Shown here: in pieces, positions 36,121 through 47,080 of the stretch | Layout of the letters: each line of letters starts with the position of its first letter | Position numbering within the stretch: the first letter of the stretch is position 1 | Origin: Quillaja saponaria | Lineage: Eukaryota > Streptophyta > Magnoliopsida > Fabales > Quillajaceae | Reading direction: 5' to 3' | Assembly: GCA_029379385.1 (NCBI GenBank) | Contig: CM055607.1 | Coordinates: 4,464,001 to 4,528,000 of the forward strand | DNA: 64,000 nt | The notes under the pieces: generated by a model | What the model was told of the DNA's origin: nothing | The model's database searches: none | The model's input: only the letters and a program-made list of their open reading frames with translations | Program-made: the position numbers and the translations under genes

Positions 36121-39100
36121 AATGCACTTTCTTCACGACTCTAATAAGCTCCCGGAAATATTAAAATTTTTCTTTAGGAAGTGCTTTCGTTAATATGTCT
36201 GCAAGTTGTTCTTCAATTCTGCAATACTTGAGATGAATAACTTCTTTCTCAGTAGCATCTCTAATGAAATGATATTTTATTGCAATATGTTTGGTTTTGT
36301 CATGACTAATTGGATTTTTTCCAATTGCAATTGCAGATTTGTTATCACAAAATAACAGTCTTTCCTTCTCGCTTTTCACCAATGTCATCCATGATCTTTT
36401 GAAGCCAAATAACTTGAGAAGTAGCTACATACTCAGCCTCAGCAGATAATTGAGCCACAATATTTTGCTTTTTAGAAGCCCAGGAACATACTCTCGATCC
36501 AAGAGAGAAAACATAGCCAGAAGTGTTTTTCAAGTCATCTTCGCATCCAGCCCAATCACTGTTTGTGTAACCAATCAATTTTGAATATTCAACAGTTCTA
36601 TAGAAAATTCCATAGTCTAGCGTACCTTGCAAGTACCTTAGCACCCTCCTTGCAACTCCATAATGAATTTGACTTGGTTCCTGTATATATCTAGACAACA
36701 AACTTGCAGCAAACATAATATCTGGCCTAATAGCTATAAGATACAATAAGCTACCAACTAGACTTCTATATTTTGAGGCATCAACCTTCCTCCCACCATC
36801 TTCTTTCCTTAGTTTTTCATTTACTACCAGAGGAGTAGAAACTGCTTTGTAGCCAAGTATATTAAATTTCTTTCAATTCATTCAGTATACTTTTTTGGAG
36901 AAATGAAGATCCCATCTTTTGTTTGAGAAACTTCAATTCCCAAGAAATAATGAAGTAAGCCTAAATCTGTCATTTCATAAGTACGCATCATGTCTTCTTT
37001 GAATTCATGAATCATATTTTCATCATTTCCTGTGAATAATAAGTCATCAACGTACACAGAAACAATGAGAATAGAAGAGACAGCTTTCTTTACGTAGAGT
37101 GTAAGCTCGCTTATGCTTCTATGGAAACTTTTTGTAGAGAAATATTTGTCAACTTCACTATACCAAGCTCTTGGAGCTTGTTTCAACCCATAGAGAGCTT
37201 TTCAAAGTTTTAAAACTTTATCTTCTCTCCCTTTCTTCATGAAGCCTTGTGGTTGTTCTACATAAATTTTTTCATCCAATTCTCCATTAAGGAATACGGA
37301 TTTTACATCAAGCTGATAAATTTTTCATTGCTTTTGAGCAGCTAAAGCAATCAAAGTTCTTATTGTTTCAAGCTTGGCAACAGGTTGGCAACAGGAGCAA
37401 ATGTCTTATAAAATCAATACCTGACTTTTGAGTGAACTCTTTTGCTATAAGCCTTACTTTGTGCTTTTGAATGCTTCCATCTTGATTAAATTTTGTCTTG
37501 TAAATCCATTTGACTCAAACAATATCTCTTCCTTTTAGTTGATCTACAAGTTCCCATGTATCATTCTTTTCAATCATTTTGATTTCATCTTTAATTGCTT
37601 GCCGCCACACTTCATCCTTTTCTGCTTGTTCAAATGATTCTGGTTCAACAATAGCATAATTGCAAGTTGCATATATATCATTGAACCTTCTAGTCTTTCT
37701 AGGAGGAGTTTCTGGAGATGAGTAAATTTGTGATGATGGTGTTCCTTCACCTAAATTGGGACTTGAATGAGGTACTGGCAACTGTGATTGAATTTCTTCT
37801 TCAGTTGTTGCTGATGCTTTGTGCTTTTCTTCAAAAACAACATACGGTAACTCCTTCACATCTTTTTGTTTCCAATCCCAAGATGCATTTTCATCAAAGG
37901 TAACATCTCTACTCACAATTAACTTGTTAGTTTCAACATTATACAAATGATATCCTTTTGTTTGAGAACTATAGCCAACAAAAATACATTTTTCAGCATT
38001 TTTATCAAACTTTGTTCTTGTTTGTGAAGGAATATGAGCATAACAAATGCATCCAAAAATTCTGAAATGCCTTACCAAAGGCTTAATTTTGGCCCATGCT
38101 TCAAGAGGTGTTAAGTTTTTGACAACTTTAGTTGGACATCTATTAAGAATATAAATAGTCGTATGAACAGCTTCCGCCCAAAAGATTTTGGCATGCCTTT
38201 CTCAGTCAACATAGAGGTTGTCATATCCACAATGGTTCTGTTTTTCCTCTCAGCAACACCATTTTGCTGTGGACTATAGCTTGCTGTCAACTACTTCCAT
38301 ATGCCTTCATCTCTGCAATATTCTTCAAATTCTTTTGAGGTATATTCTCCACCTTTGTCACTTCAAATCATTTTAATAGCACGACCACTTTGTTTTTCAA
38401 TATACTCTTTGAATTTTTTGAAAACAAGATAAGTTTCTGATTTTTCTTTAAAAAAATAAACCTAAGTCATATGAGAATAGTCATTTATAAAAGTCAGAAA
38501 ATACCTTTGCAGGCTTAAGGAAGGAGTTTTCATCTGCCCACAAATATCAGTATGAATGAGTTCTAATGAAGATTTGGCTCTCCAAGCGCTTTGTCTTGGA
38601 AATGAGGCACAATGTTACATTTGCATGATGCAATTTTCACATGGATCCATCTAAGACTCAATGTCTGGCAAGCCATTCACCATATATTTTTGTTGAAGAA
38701 GCTTCAACCTATTGAAATTGAGATGACAAAATCTCTTATGCCATAGCCAACTATCTTGCACAATTTTAGTCTTCAATGCAAGAAAATTAGCATAAGGAAA
38801 TTGGATTGGAAAACTTCTATGCTCTATGTTGACTTCGCAATGATAAGATTTTTGTCCTTCCGATCAAAGATAATGTATCCTCCATTCTCAAAATGAAGAC
38901 GATAGCCATTTTCAATAAGCTATCCAACACTAAGCATATTTTGATTTAATTCAAGAACCAATTAAACATCATGAATGAACTTGGTCCTATTTTTTAGTTT
39001 CAATTGAAATTCCTCCTTTTCCTTTTGATTCAACAATATCTCCATTTCCCAAACACACCTTTGGGGTGAGAGAATTATCAACTTCAATAAATATTTCTTT

Positions 39101-40113
39101 ATTTCCAGCAATGTGAATACTGTAACCACTATCAAGATATCACATATCATTCTGCTTTTAAACATTAGAATCAGAAGCATAAAATAACTTCCCTTCACAA
39201 TTATCATTCTTTGCTTCACAAAAATTTACTTTGTCTTCTTTTCTTAATCTGCAGTCTTTTTTAACATGGCCAAACTTTTTGCAATTGTAATACTGTGGCT
39301 TACCGCAAAACCAGCATTTGGAAGTTGAATGATTTGAATTTTTGTAGATTTTGCATGAGATATTAAAATTATTAGAAGTCATATCTCTTTCATCTCTTTC
39401 ATCTTTTTCATCCTTCACCTCATTTTTATCCTTCCACCGTCGTCTGCTCATCATTTCTTTTTAGTCTTCTTTCTTCATGTGATTGCAATGATCCCATCAA
39501 CTGCTCCATGGATAAGGTAGAAAGATCTTTTCATTCTTCAATTGCTACAGCAATTGGATCATACTTCTCCGTCAAACTAATCATAATTTTTTCAACTATT
39601 TTTTTATTAGTAACTTCTTCTCCAAAGGTTCTCATTTGATTAACAATTTCAATGACTTTTGAAAAATAATCTTTTACTACTTTAGAATCCTTCATCCTCA
39701 AATTCTCGAATTGCCTTCTTAGAAATTAAAGTTTCACAGTGATTGATTTGCTATCACCATGAAATTCTTTCTCTAATATTTCCCATGCCTCCTTTGCTGA
39801 ATTAGGTATAATGATTCTACGAAAATTGCTGGTGAAACTCCATTCTGAATGTTTGAAAGAGCTTTAGCATCCAACATGGTCTATATCAAGTTTTTGTTTT
39901 TGTGTAGTTGAGGGGTTCTTCTTCATTATCTGGCATATTGAAACCAGATTGAACAATATTCCATAACCCATTGGCTAGAAGAAGGTTCTTCATCTTCACC
40001 TTCCAAAATTGATAGTTTTCTCCCGAAAAGATTGGAATAACAGAATAAGAAACATTAGATACTCCAATGAAAGACTCCATGATAAGAGCGCCCAGATGAA
40101 TTGATTGAAACAC

Positions 40114-40125
40114 GTTCTAATACCA
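40114..40125 (-). other. Primer binding site of the Copia element
   Basis: Minus-strand TGGTATTAGAAC, one base inside the 5' LTR. It resembles the initiator tRNA-Met site TGGTATCAGAGC used by plant Copia elements, with two changes. Confidence 0.75.
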
Positions 40126-40126
40126 C

Positions 40127-40409
40127 TGTTGGAAAATTTGAGTTGTTATAGCAGAGCTCTAAACAGGAAGAGTTTTTTATGGTGAAAAGTAATCTTCCTT
40201 TTAATTTTTTAATTTTTTTTTGAATGTCAATGGTACAAGAGATGGTTCTATTTATACACCTCTAATGACCTTTCTAGAAATACAAATACATGAACAATGA
40301 ATATTCACCATGCACTTACATTAATTGATGAACATAAAACATAGAAATGTATGTGAATAATTCATGAATCTAGAAAAACTAAATTCATGAAAGTGCATTA
40401 ATTTCAACA
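40127..40409 (-). repeat. 5' LTR of the Copia element
   Basis: 283 bp, beside the primer binding site, so it is the upstream LTR in element orientation. It has a T-rich insertion of about 8 bases that the other LTR lacks. Confidence 0.92.
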
Positions 40410-40803
40410 GTTTTAGGGGAGATTTAGTTTGAAGACCACCAAAGTTTAACCCCAATTTGATGTGATCTCTTCGTTATCGTCCATGGAAAGTACTAATGGG
40501 GACTGTTTTTGACAACTTCAGCTTTAAGGCGTTTAGCTATAGCAGAAGAATTTTTGCTGAGGTAGGTTTGGATGCTAATGTAATCTTCACTGCGTTTCAT
40601 ATAACGTTCACCTGTGAAGCCATGCAAAGTAATTTGGATATAAGGGTATATCCGCATATGAAATTCGGCAACTTTTGAGTGTAAGATTGGAGACGACAAC
40701 GAAGATGGGAAGGGAAATATTGTTCGAACATGGCATATAGAAGCATAAAGCCGTCTGCTAGTGATCTTAATTGTGCCCACCTCTCTTCCCTCATCATCAC
40801 CAT

Positions 40804-43410
40804 TAGTACCTCTAGTGAGCCTAATGCCAGTTGAATGAAAAAAACAAACAAACTGGAGAGTGAGTCTATAAATTATATTAAAACAGCTACACATTCTGTT
40901 CCAACCATTTCTAAATTGTGTATTGTTCTTACTTTAGTTTAAAACCACAGTAATATAGTCTTATCAGAAAAGAAAAAAAAAAGAGAGATTAAAGATCAGT
41001 AATATTTTCACTAAATTAACTTTGTCATTCTCAATTCAATTATGCTTTTGCTGATATGGTGGTTGGATATTTACTGAATATTGTGATGTAATTATATTGA
41101 TAGCATGATTCTCTTTCTGTTTGAGTTTTCGAATGCTCAAAAGGTCCATTCAAGTTCTGTATATGAAGTCACTTAGCGTGAAATTGTTTCGGAAGTTATT
41201 TTGAATTTTATGGTGAGCAAAAGAGAGAAGGGAAGAGCTCTTTCTACTTTTTGTAGTTTTATTTATTTATTTTATTTTTAAATACATTGTTTTTATGTGA
41301 CATATTAGATTTTTTGTTTTATATTTCAAAAATAAACATTGTTTTATGTAATATTTTGAATTATAAAAACGTTTTGATGTAACTTATACGAATCAAAATT
41401 ATAATTTAACAACTTCAACCCGATATAAATACACTAAGTCTTTCCATTCCATATATAGGATGGGGTAATGTCGACTCAAGTTTCCTATACGAGAGTATGA
41501 AACACATCATTTCCCTAAATACTTTCGCATTCATTCAGAAAGAAGTCCCATTTACCATTAACAGTCAAGCTTCATTTTGATACGTGGTTAATTAATGCAA
41601 AAGGACCGGGAAAAAAACATCGATTAATCCATTGTGTTTAATCATTAGATTAGTTTGATCAAAATAGATTATAGTGAATCACTGAAATGATGGAGATAAT
41701 TGAAGAGAGAGAATCAATGAAACAATTGAAAAGATAGAGGAGACACCAAATCAGTTAATGAGAAGGAGGAAGTATCATAGCAATGGAAGAGAGGGGACCA
41801 CCAGATTTGCCAAATTCCTAAATCAGTAGAGTCTAGAGTTCTGCTTTGACTTTCACAGACGTCACTGCCTTTGTGGCGGCTGTATGTTAGAGAAAGAAAG
41901 CATCTTAGGGTTAGTTTCACTTCAAGTCTTTGAATGGGGCTAATTTTGATAAGATGGACTCTGTCTCTATTAGGTTAGGCTGGAACTTGAGCTGCGAAAG
42001 TACATTGCATAAAACACAAACATACTCCATAACATAAAAAATAATTATTTAAAAAATATGTTAATTTTTTTTATATCCATATTGCCCCATCTATATTTTA
42101 TGTCTTTCCCATCTCTCCCCTCATAATCCCCATTAGTACCAGTCAAAGTATCGACTACATAGTTTCCTGGTAATTTCCAAATCATCATGGGGCCCACTTA
42201 TAACTTTGAAAGCAGATTTGTTTTGGAATATGTGAAGGACTTTAGATGGGCAGACTCATAGTCTTTGTTTATGTTTTGTGTTTTTCTTGCCGACAAGTCA
42301 TTGGTGGGATTATCACCTGCTATAACTGCACGTGAATATTGTAATCAACAATTAACTAGAGTACTAGACCAAAACGACCGTTTCACCACAAGAAGAGCCA
42401 GTGTCTGTATCCCATTTACATTGGCTTTTGATAGCACCGTAATCTTCTGAGTTTGTAACTATATGAATTTGTCAATGGCTTTTGAAACACCATAATCTTC
42501 TGTGACTGTAAATCTGTAACTGAAATAGTTTCAGTTTTCAATTGCCAATATTTCAATCTTGTAAAAGATTCAAGTTTGGGAATGATATCCGCAGCAAGCT
42601 ACATACACAGGCAATAGGTAACATTGAAATAAGTTTTGTGGATCATGGACTCATGGCAGTCACTGAGATTTGGAAACACTGAAAGAGACCTTTCTCTTCT
42701 TTAAATTGAAACCAAACACTTACAATAATACCAATAGACTTGGATTGGAAACATATATAAACCACACCATATTTTTATTACAGGGTATATATAATACTAA
42801 CAGACTTGGATTGGAAACATTTAAGTTTGCCTATTGCTCAATAGGACATTCCCTGCACGACAACATTCAATGCAAATCTAGCATCCAAAACCATAAAACA
42901 GGGCCTGTAAGGATACAATTATTTCTAGCATGAAGAATTAACAATATTTCCATTAAAAATTTCCTTACCGAACTTGCTAATCCATAAAATTTTGTTCCCA
43001 ATCAGTATCATGTTGAAGGGCCTCCAAAACGTTTGCATAAAGTTTGTTGAACTATGGAGGATTCAAATATTTCCCTTGTGAAATAACAGTCATTCTTGTT
43101 AAGATGCAATTTTCCACCGGAGTTTTGCTTTTGAATCTCGTAAATTAACAATGCAAAAGACCTTTGAGAAATAGAAGTCCACGGCAAAGAACATAGATGC
43201 TGAAATTGTAAAGCATTAATCTTAAAATGCAGTTTTCATTCAATAGTTAAATTCATACATAAGATTATTACAAGGATCTTAAATCTTAAACAACAGTAAA
43301 GCCTGATTCCTAATTAACCAAGATACATAAAGCAGAGGCTGACTTCTTTATTATTCCAGTTTTTTGAAATAGCTGAACTTGCATCAAGAAGGATCTTTCT
43401 TCGGCTTTCT
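40804..43410. other. Intergenic between AAA-ATPase relics
   Basis: No gene is supported. From 41236 to about 42560 it is the third version of the flank found at 7157-8540 and 20031-21545, and the AGAGCTCTTTCTA at about 41234 marks the recombination point seen in units 1 and 2. From about 42540 to 43090 it resembles 45940-46830, an older duplication. A 22-bp motif (AGACTTGGATTGGAAACAT core) occurs twice, near 42736 and 42802. The 3' flank of the next relic begins near 43100. Confidence 0.55.
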
Positions 43411-45044
43411 TCAGTGGGTGGCACCGTTCTCTTTCACCCCATTCTCCTTCACATTTTCCTTGACACCATTCTCTTTCACACCATTTTCTTTCACACCATT
43501 ATCCTTCACATTCTCCTTGACCCCATTCTCTTTAACATCTTCCACCACTGATGTTCCATTACTTTTCACATCTTGTTGAGCAGATTTTTCCTTCTCTTTC
43601 TCTTCCTTCAATCGCGCTTCTTCCTCCGCCTTTTTCCCAGCTTCCTCCTTAGCAACTTCAAGAGCTTTAATCAAATTCTCAAAGCAGACATCCACGTCCT
43701 CATTAACTGACTTAAGCAACAAATTCTCAGCAACATCAGCAGGTGTCATATTGGTTTCTTTCAACAATTCATCAATTCTATCAAATAAATGGTGCGAGTC
43801 AACATCCAAGTAATTCTTGGCTAGCTCCTTGAATGCTTCAAAGCTACAATAGGACAATTCTATATGCTTATCCATCCTTCCTCTCCTAATCAATGCTGGA
43901 TCCAATTTGTCCACAAAATTAGTAGTAAAAACAATGATCCTCTCTCCACCACAAGCAGACCAAAGCCCATCAATGAAATTCAATAACCCAGAAAGAGTCA
44001 CCTTACTCCCTTTGTTTTCTTCCTTTTCGGCTTTTTTACGTACTGGATCTTTAGCTCCCTCATCCTCATCCTCATCTTTCTCTTTTTTCTTTGCTGCTCT
44101 CTGACCGGTAAGATCAAGCGAGCAATCAATATCTTCGATCACTATTATAGATTTACCCGACGTCTCGATTAAGAGCCTCCTCAGCTCAGAGTTATCCTTC
44201 ACTGCTGTGAGCTCTAAATCATAGATATCATAGTTCAAAAAATTAGCCATGGCAGCAACCATGGTGGACTTACCGGTACCGGGAGGACCATATAACAGGT
44301 AGCCACGTTTCCAAGCCTTCCCAATTTTGGCATAGTACTCTTTCCCTTTACTGAACTTAACAAGATCATCTAAAATCTCTTCCTTTTTCTTTCTCTCCAT
44401 TGCCAAGGTTTCAAATGTTGCAGGGTGCTCAAAAACAACATGGCTCCACTTTGTACTTTTATAGCCATACCAATTATCGCTAGAATTGTTAGTGTAAAGC
44501 TTCAATTGCCGATTTTCCACGGAAATTGCCTTCCCTTGATCCAATACATGATTGAGATAAGACCCAGTAACGAGCTCTCTGTAACGTTTGTGAAGGTGAG
44601 CTTGTAAAATCTCCTATCATCAGCAGCAGGGTAAAATGAAAAGGACTGTGTTTTAGGGGCGATTTTGTTTGAAGACCACCAAAGTTTAAACCCTTTGAAC
44701 TCATCTGTGATCTCTTCATTCTCGTCCATGGAAAGCACTAATGGGGTTTGACGGTCTTTGACAAAGTCAGCTTTAAGGCGTTTGGCTTTGACAGAAGAAT
44801 TTTTACTGAGGTAAGTTTGGATATTCATGAAAGCTTCACTGCGTTTCATATAACGTTCCCCTGTGAATTCATGGAAGGTAATTTGGATATAAGGGTATAT
44901 GAAATTCATCAACTTTTGAGTGTAGGATTGGAGACGGCGTCGAAGTTCGTAAGGGAAGTATTGTTCAAAAATGGCATATAGAAACATAAAGCTGGCTATC
45001 AGGGAGCCTAATTGTGCCCACATCTCTCCCCCTATCATCACCAT
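43411..45044 (-). pseudogene. AAA-ATPase second type, single-base deletion
   Basis: Starts MVMIGGEMWAQLGS at 45044, with the same layout as 33055-34608. One base is missing near 44590 (TTTGTGAAGG against TTTGTGGAAGG), which breaks the frame right after FYKLTF. Downstream the second frame is open for 377 codons and includes Walker A GPPGTGKST, Walker B IIVIEDID, LIRRGRMD and a tail with six or more NGVKE-like repeats ending NGATH. With only one lesion it may be a very young pseudogene or a sequencing error; corrected, it would be a full-length protein. I do not see any intron that could bypass the break. Confidence 0.75.
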
Positions 45045-46894
45045 TTTTGTTCTCAAAACTTCAAATTTTTTTTTTTTTTCAATAAGGAGATGAGAATTAA
45101 TGGCAGGAGAAGAATGAAAAATAATCTCCAGAGTTGGTGGATATAAAGAAAACAATTTCCTGGGTCTCTCCAATTCATGTCTGGGGCCAGTTATAAGTTT
45201 GTTTTGGATTATGTGGAGGACTTGAGATGGTGGATGGTCTTCGTTTATTTTTAATTTTTTCTTTCCCACCGGTTCTGACTATCAGGTAATTTGAGTATTA
45301 GGAAGCAAATTATCACTAGGCCAGACTTAAACAACCATTCCCTACACGAAATTGGCCTTTCTGCCTATAGGATAACTTTTATTTTTTTTATAAGAAAATA
45401 TTTTATATATTAACAGAAATATCACAAGTTGATGGGTACTACAACCGACTCCAAAAAAAAAAATATTTATCGGATGACTTTATGGTTCCAATAACGACCC
45501 TCAAATTCTATGCTAAAACTTAAAAAAAGCAAACACGCGGTGGTATAGAAGCAGTGTCTTCCCAAAGTAAATTGGATCTGGAATTCAAAGGCCTCTCTAC
45601 CCAGTTGCTTCCCAATGTAAATGGACGTATTCCAACATCTCCTACTGCCGATATTAAGTCAGGCGCTGGTGTAGAACAAAGGGCCTAAACAGGAAAATTT
45701 GGGTTTATTGGATTTGGATGTAATTTTCATGTAATACCAACGCTTTATTCACACAACTTTTTGAATATGGGTTCAAGTTATCCGTCTCCCCTCCAGTATA
45801 TCCAAAATTAACTCATTTTTGAAAAATATTGCAACAAACTGTACCCATTTTGAGCTGCCATGCTAATCAACTTTGCTTTTAACTAAGAAATTGTACATGG
45901 ATTTTAATACAACAATTATCTTCTAACCGTAAATATGACATTGTTTCAGATTCAATTGCCAATATCTTCACTGTTGCAACATTTTCATGTTTGGGAATGA
46001 CAAAGCATAATAATGAGTAGGATTGATACGAGTTTTGTGGAACAGGGCCCCCTTGCAGCCAAAGATTTGACAACAGTGAAGATACATGACTATTCTTTTA
46101 CTTGAGACCAAACCATTCGAATAATACGATAGCTTCGAAGCCTATATCCAAACACACTTTTTTAATTCGAGGTACTAACTACGATATGACAGCTACACTG
46201 AGTTAAGCAAATCCTAGCACTGCAGTTATAGCTCTGCAGAATGAGAGCCACTTTCCTATTAACAGGGGCCGTATGTTTAAAAATGCTTCTAGCATTTTGA
46301 AGTTACACAAGCACTATCATCAATGTCACACTCACTTTTGTAAGATGAGAAGCCTTGGGTGGCATCAAAATCCAGCAATGGCTGCCATCAAAGTCAATGC
46401 ACAAGCAATTCTCCAATTGAAATAATAATCCAACTAGAATTAGTAAAGCATCCAAATCTCCAATATTGCAGCCAAGAAAATGCAATATTCATTCTTTTAG
46501 GTAAAAAGGTTTTATCAGTCATGACTGTATCAAATTTCAATTGTATATTCATAAATGAGTAGTAATTTATCCATTATCATGACCAACTAGATCTAAAATG
46601 TTTCACCGGGGCACAACTAGATCAATATCTCCACAAATAGTTTTCCTCAGCAAACTTCGTAATCCTTTCAAATGGCTCCCAACCAGTATCAATTCAAAGG
46701 GGCAAAAGCATTGTGAGGTAGTTTGTAGAATCATGAAGGCTTCAAGTTTTTGCAAACATGCAACTAATTCAGTTATTGCCCACAACAAGCCAGCAGTCAA
46801 TACAATATTCTTTTAAGGTTCTATTCTAAAAAGCACAAAACGCTGGGAGGTATATTCGCCACACGAAACAAAATAACAAAAATCAGTTTGGTTA
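45045..46894. other. Intergenic, no supported gene
   Basis: A TATA-like box of the relic lies near 45138. From about 45940 to 46830 the sequence is an old homologue of 42540-43090. Short open frames on both strands (for example 46603-46800) start at non-ATG codons or lack recognisable domains. If a minus-strand transcript starts near 47845, this would be its 3' part. Confidence 0.45.
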
Positions 46895-47080
46895 CGCATA
46901 AATGTATGTCTCATGGCCAGTCCCAAATGGTAAAGGCAGCGACGCCGCTCCACAAGGCAATGGAATATGAGACACCTCCAGGCGGAGGAACCTCCCTAAT
47001 GAAAGGGAGGGACCATCAACGCCAGTGAGCATTGATTTTTGACGGTTACTTGGGACCTATGCGAACATGGGTTCGTTCGC
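46895..47080. ncRNA. Candidate structured RNA with pseudoknot topology
   Basis: A GC-rich island in AT-rich DNA with many exact complementary pairs: CGCATA 46895-46900 with TATGCG 47058-47063; GTCTCAT 46908-46914 with ATGAGAC 46967-46973; GTCCCAA 46920-46926 with TTGGGAC 47050-47056; AGCG/CGCT 46938-46949; CCTCC/GGAGG 46975-46988; CCTCCCT/AGGGAGG 46991-47010; TCAACGC/GCATTGA 47016-47035 (one mismatch); GCGAAC/GTTCGC 47061-47080. The 46908 and 46920 helices cross. Strand is unresolved; the TATA box at 47868 favours minus. A 40-codon plus-strand frame from ATG 46907 to a stop inside a hairpin (47027) also exists, so a small protein is the alternative. I match it to no known RNA family. Confidence 0.4.

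Larger units (their letters stand above)
35837..40409 (-). mobile_element. Complete but decayed Ty1/Copia retrotransposon
   Basis: A 4573-bp element on the minus strand, flanked by GTTTT at 35832-35836 and 40410-40414. Both LTRs begin and end TGTTGG...CAACA. In element order: 5' LTR, primer site TGGTATTAGAAC, gag (39886-40113 and 39158-39454, with a degenerate knuckle whose second Cys is Phe), protease and integrase region in fragments, the integrase C-terminal block with FGCICYAHIP and VGYSSQTKGYHLYN (37515-38078), reverse transcriptase with YVDDLLFTG (36878-37186), RNase H with SDWAGCEDD and SAEAEYVA (36345-36746) and the LADILTKALP tail (36161-36388), a polypurine tract, and the 3' LTR. 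Many frameshifts and stops make it non-autonomous. Confidence 0.93.
35400..40803 (-). pseudogene. AAA-ATPase relic split by a Copia insertion
   Basis: The 5' part is at 40415-40803: it starts with MVMMREERWAQLRS, has the YIQITLHGFTGERYMKRSE block and a KRLKAEVVKN segment, and is frameshifted by an 8-bp insertion near 40655 relative to 43411-45044. The gene resumes left of the retrotransposon at 35655-35831 (SLYPAADYMRFYKLTF, then ITGSYLNHVLDEGKAIAV). The AAA core is missing; C-terminal traces (DSGLDSLIQELKKAKEE, a stretch on the minus strand near 35440-35500) follow. The element inserted at GTGTTTT, matching the uninterrupted sequence near 44650. It is dead several times over. Confidence 0.8.

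Noticed and set aside
46895..47080. Telomerase RNA or RNase MRP RNA
   Set aside because: No telomere template such as CTAAACCCTA is in the block, and the spacing between the outer and long helices leaves no room for the P3 hairpin of MRP RNA.
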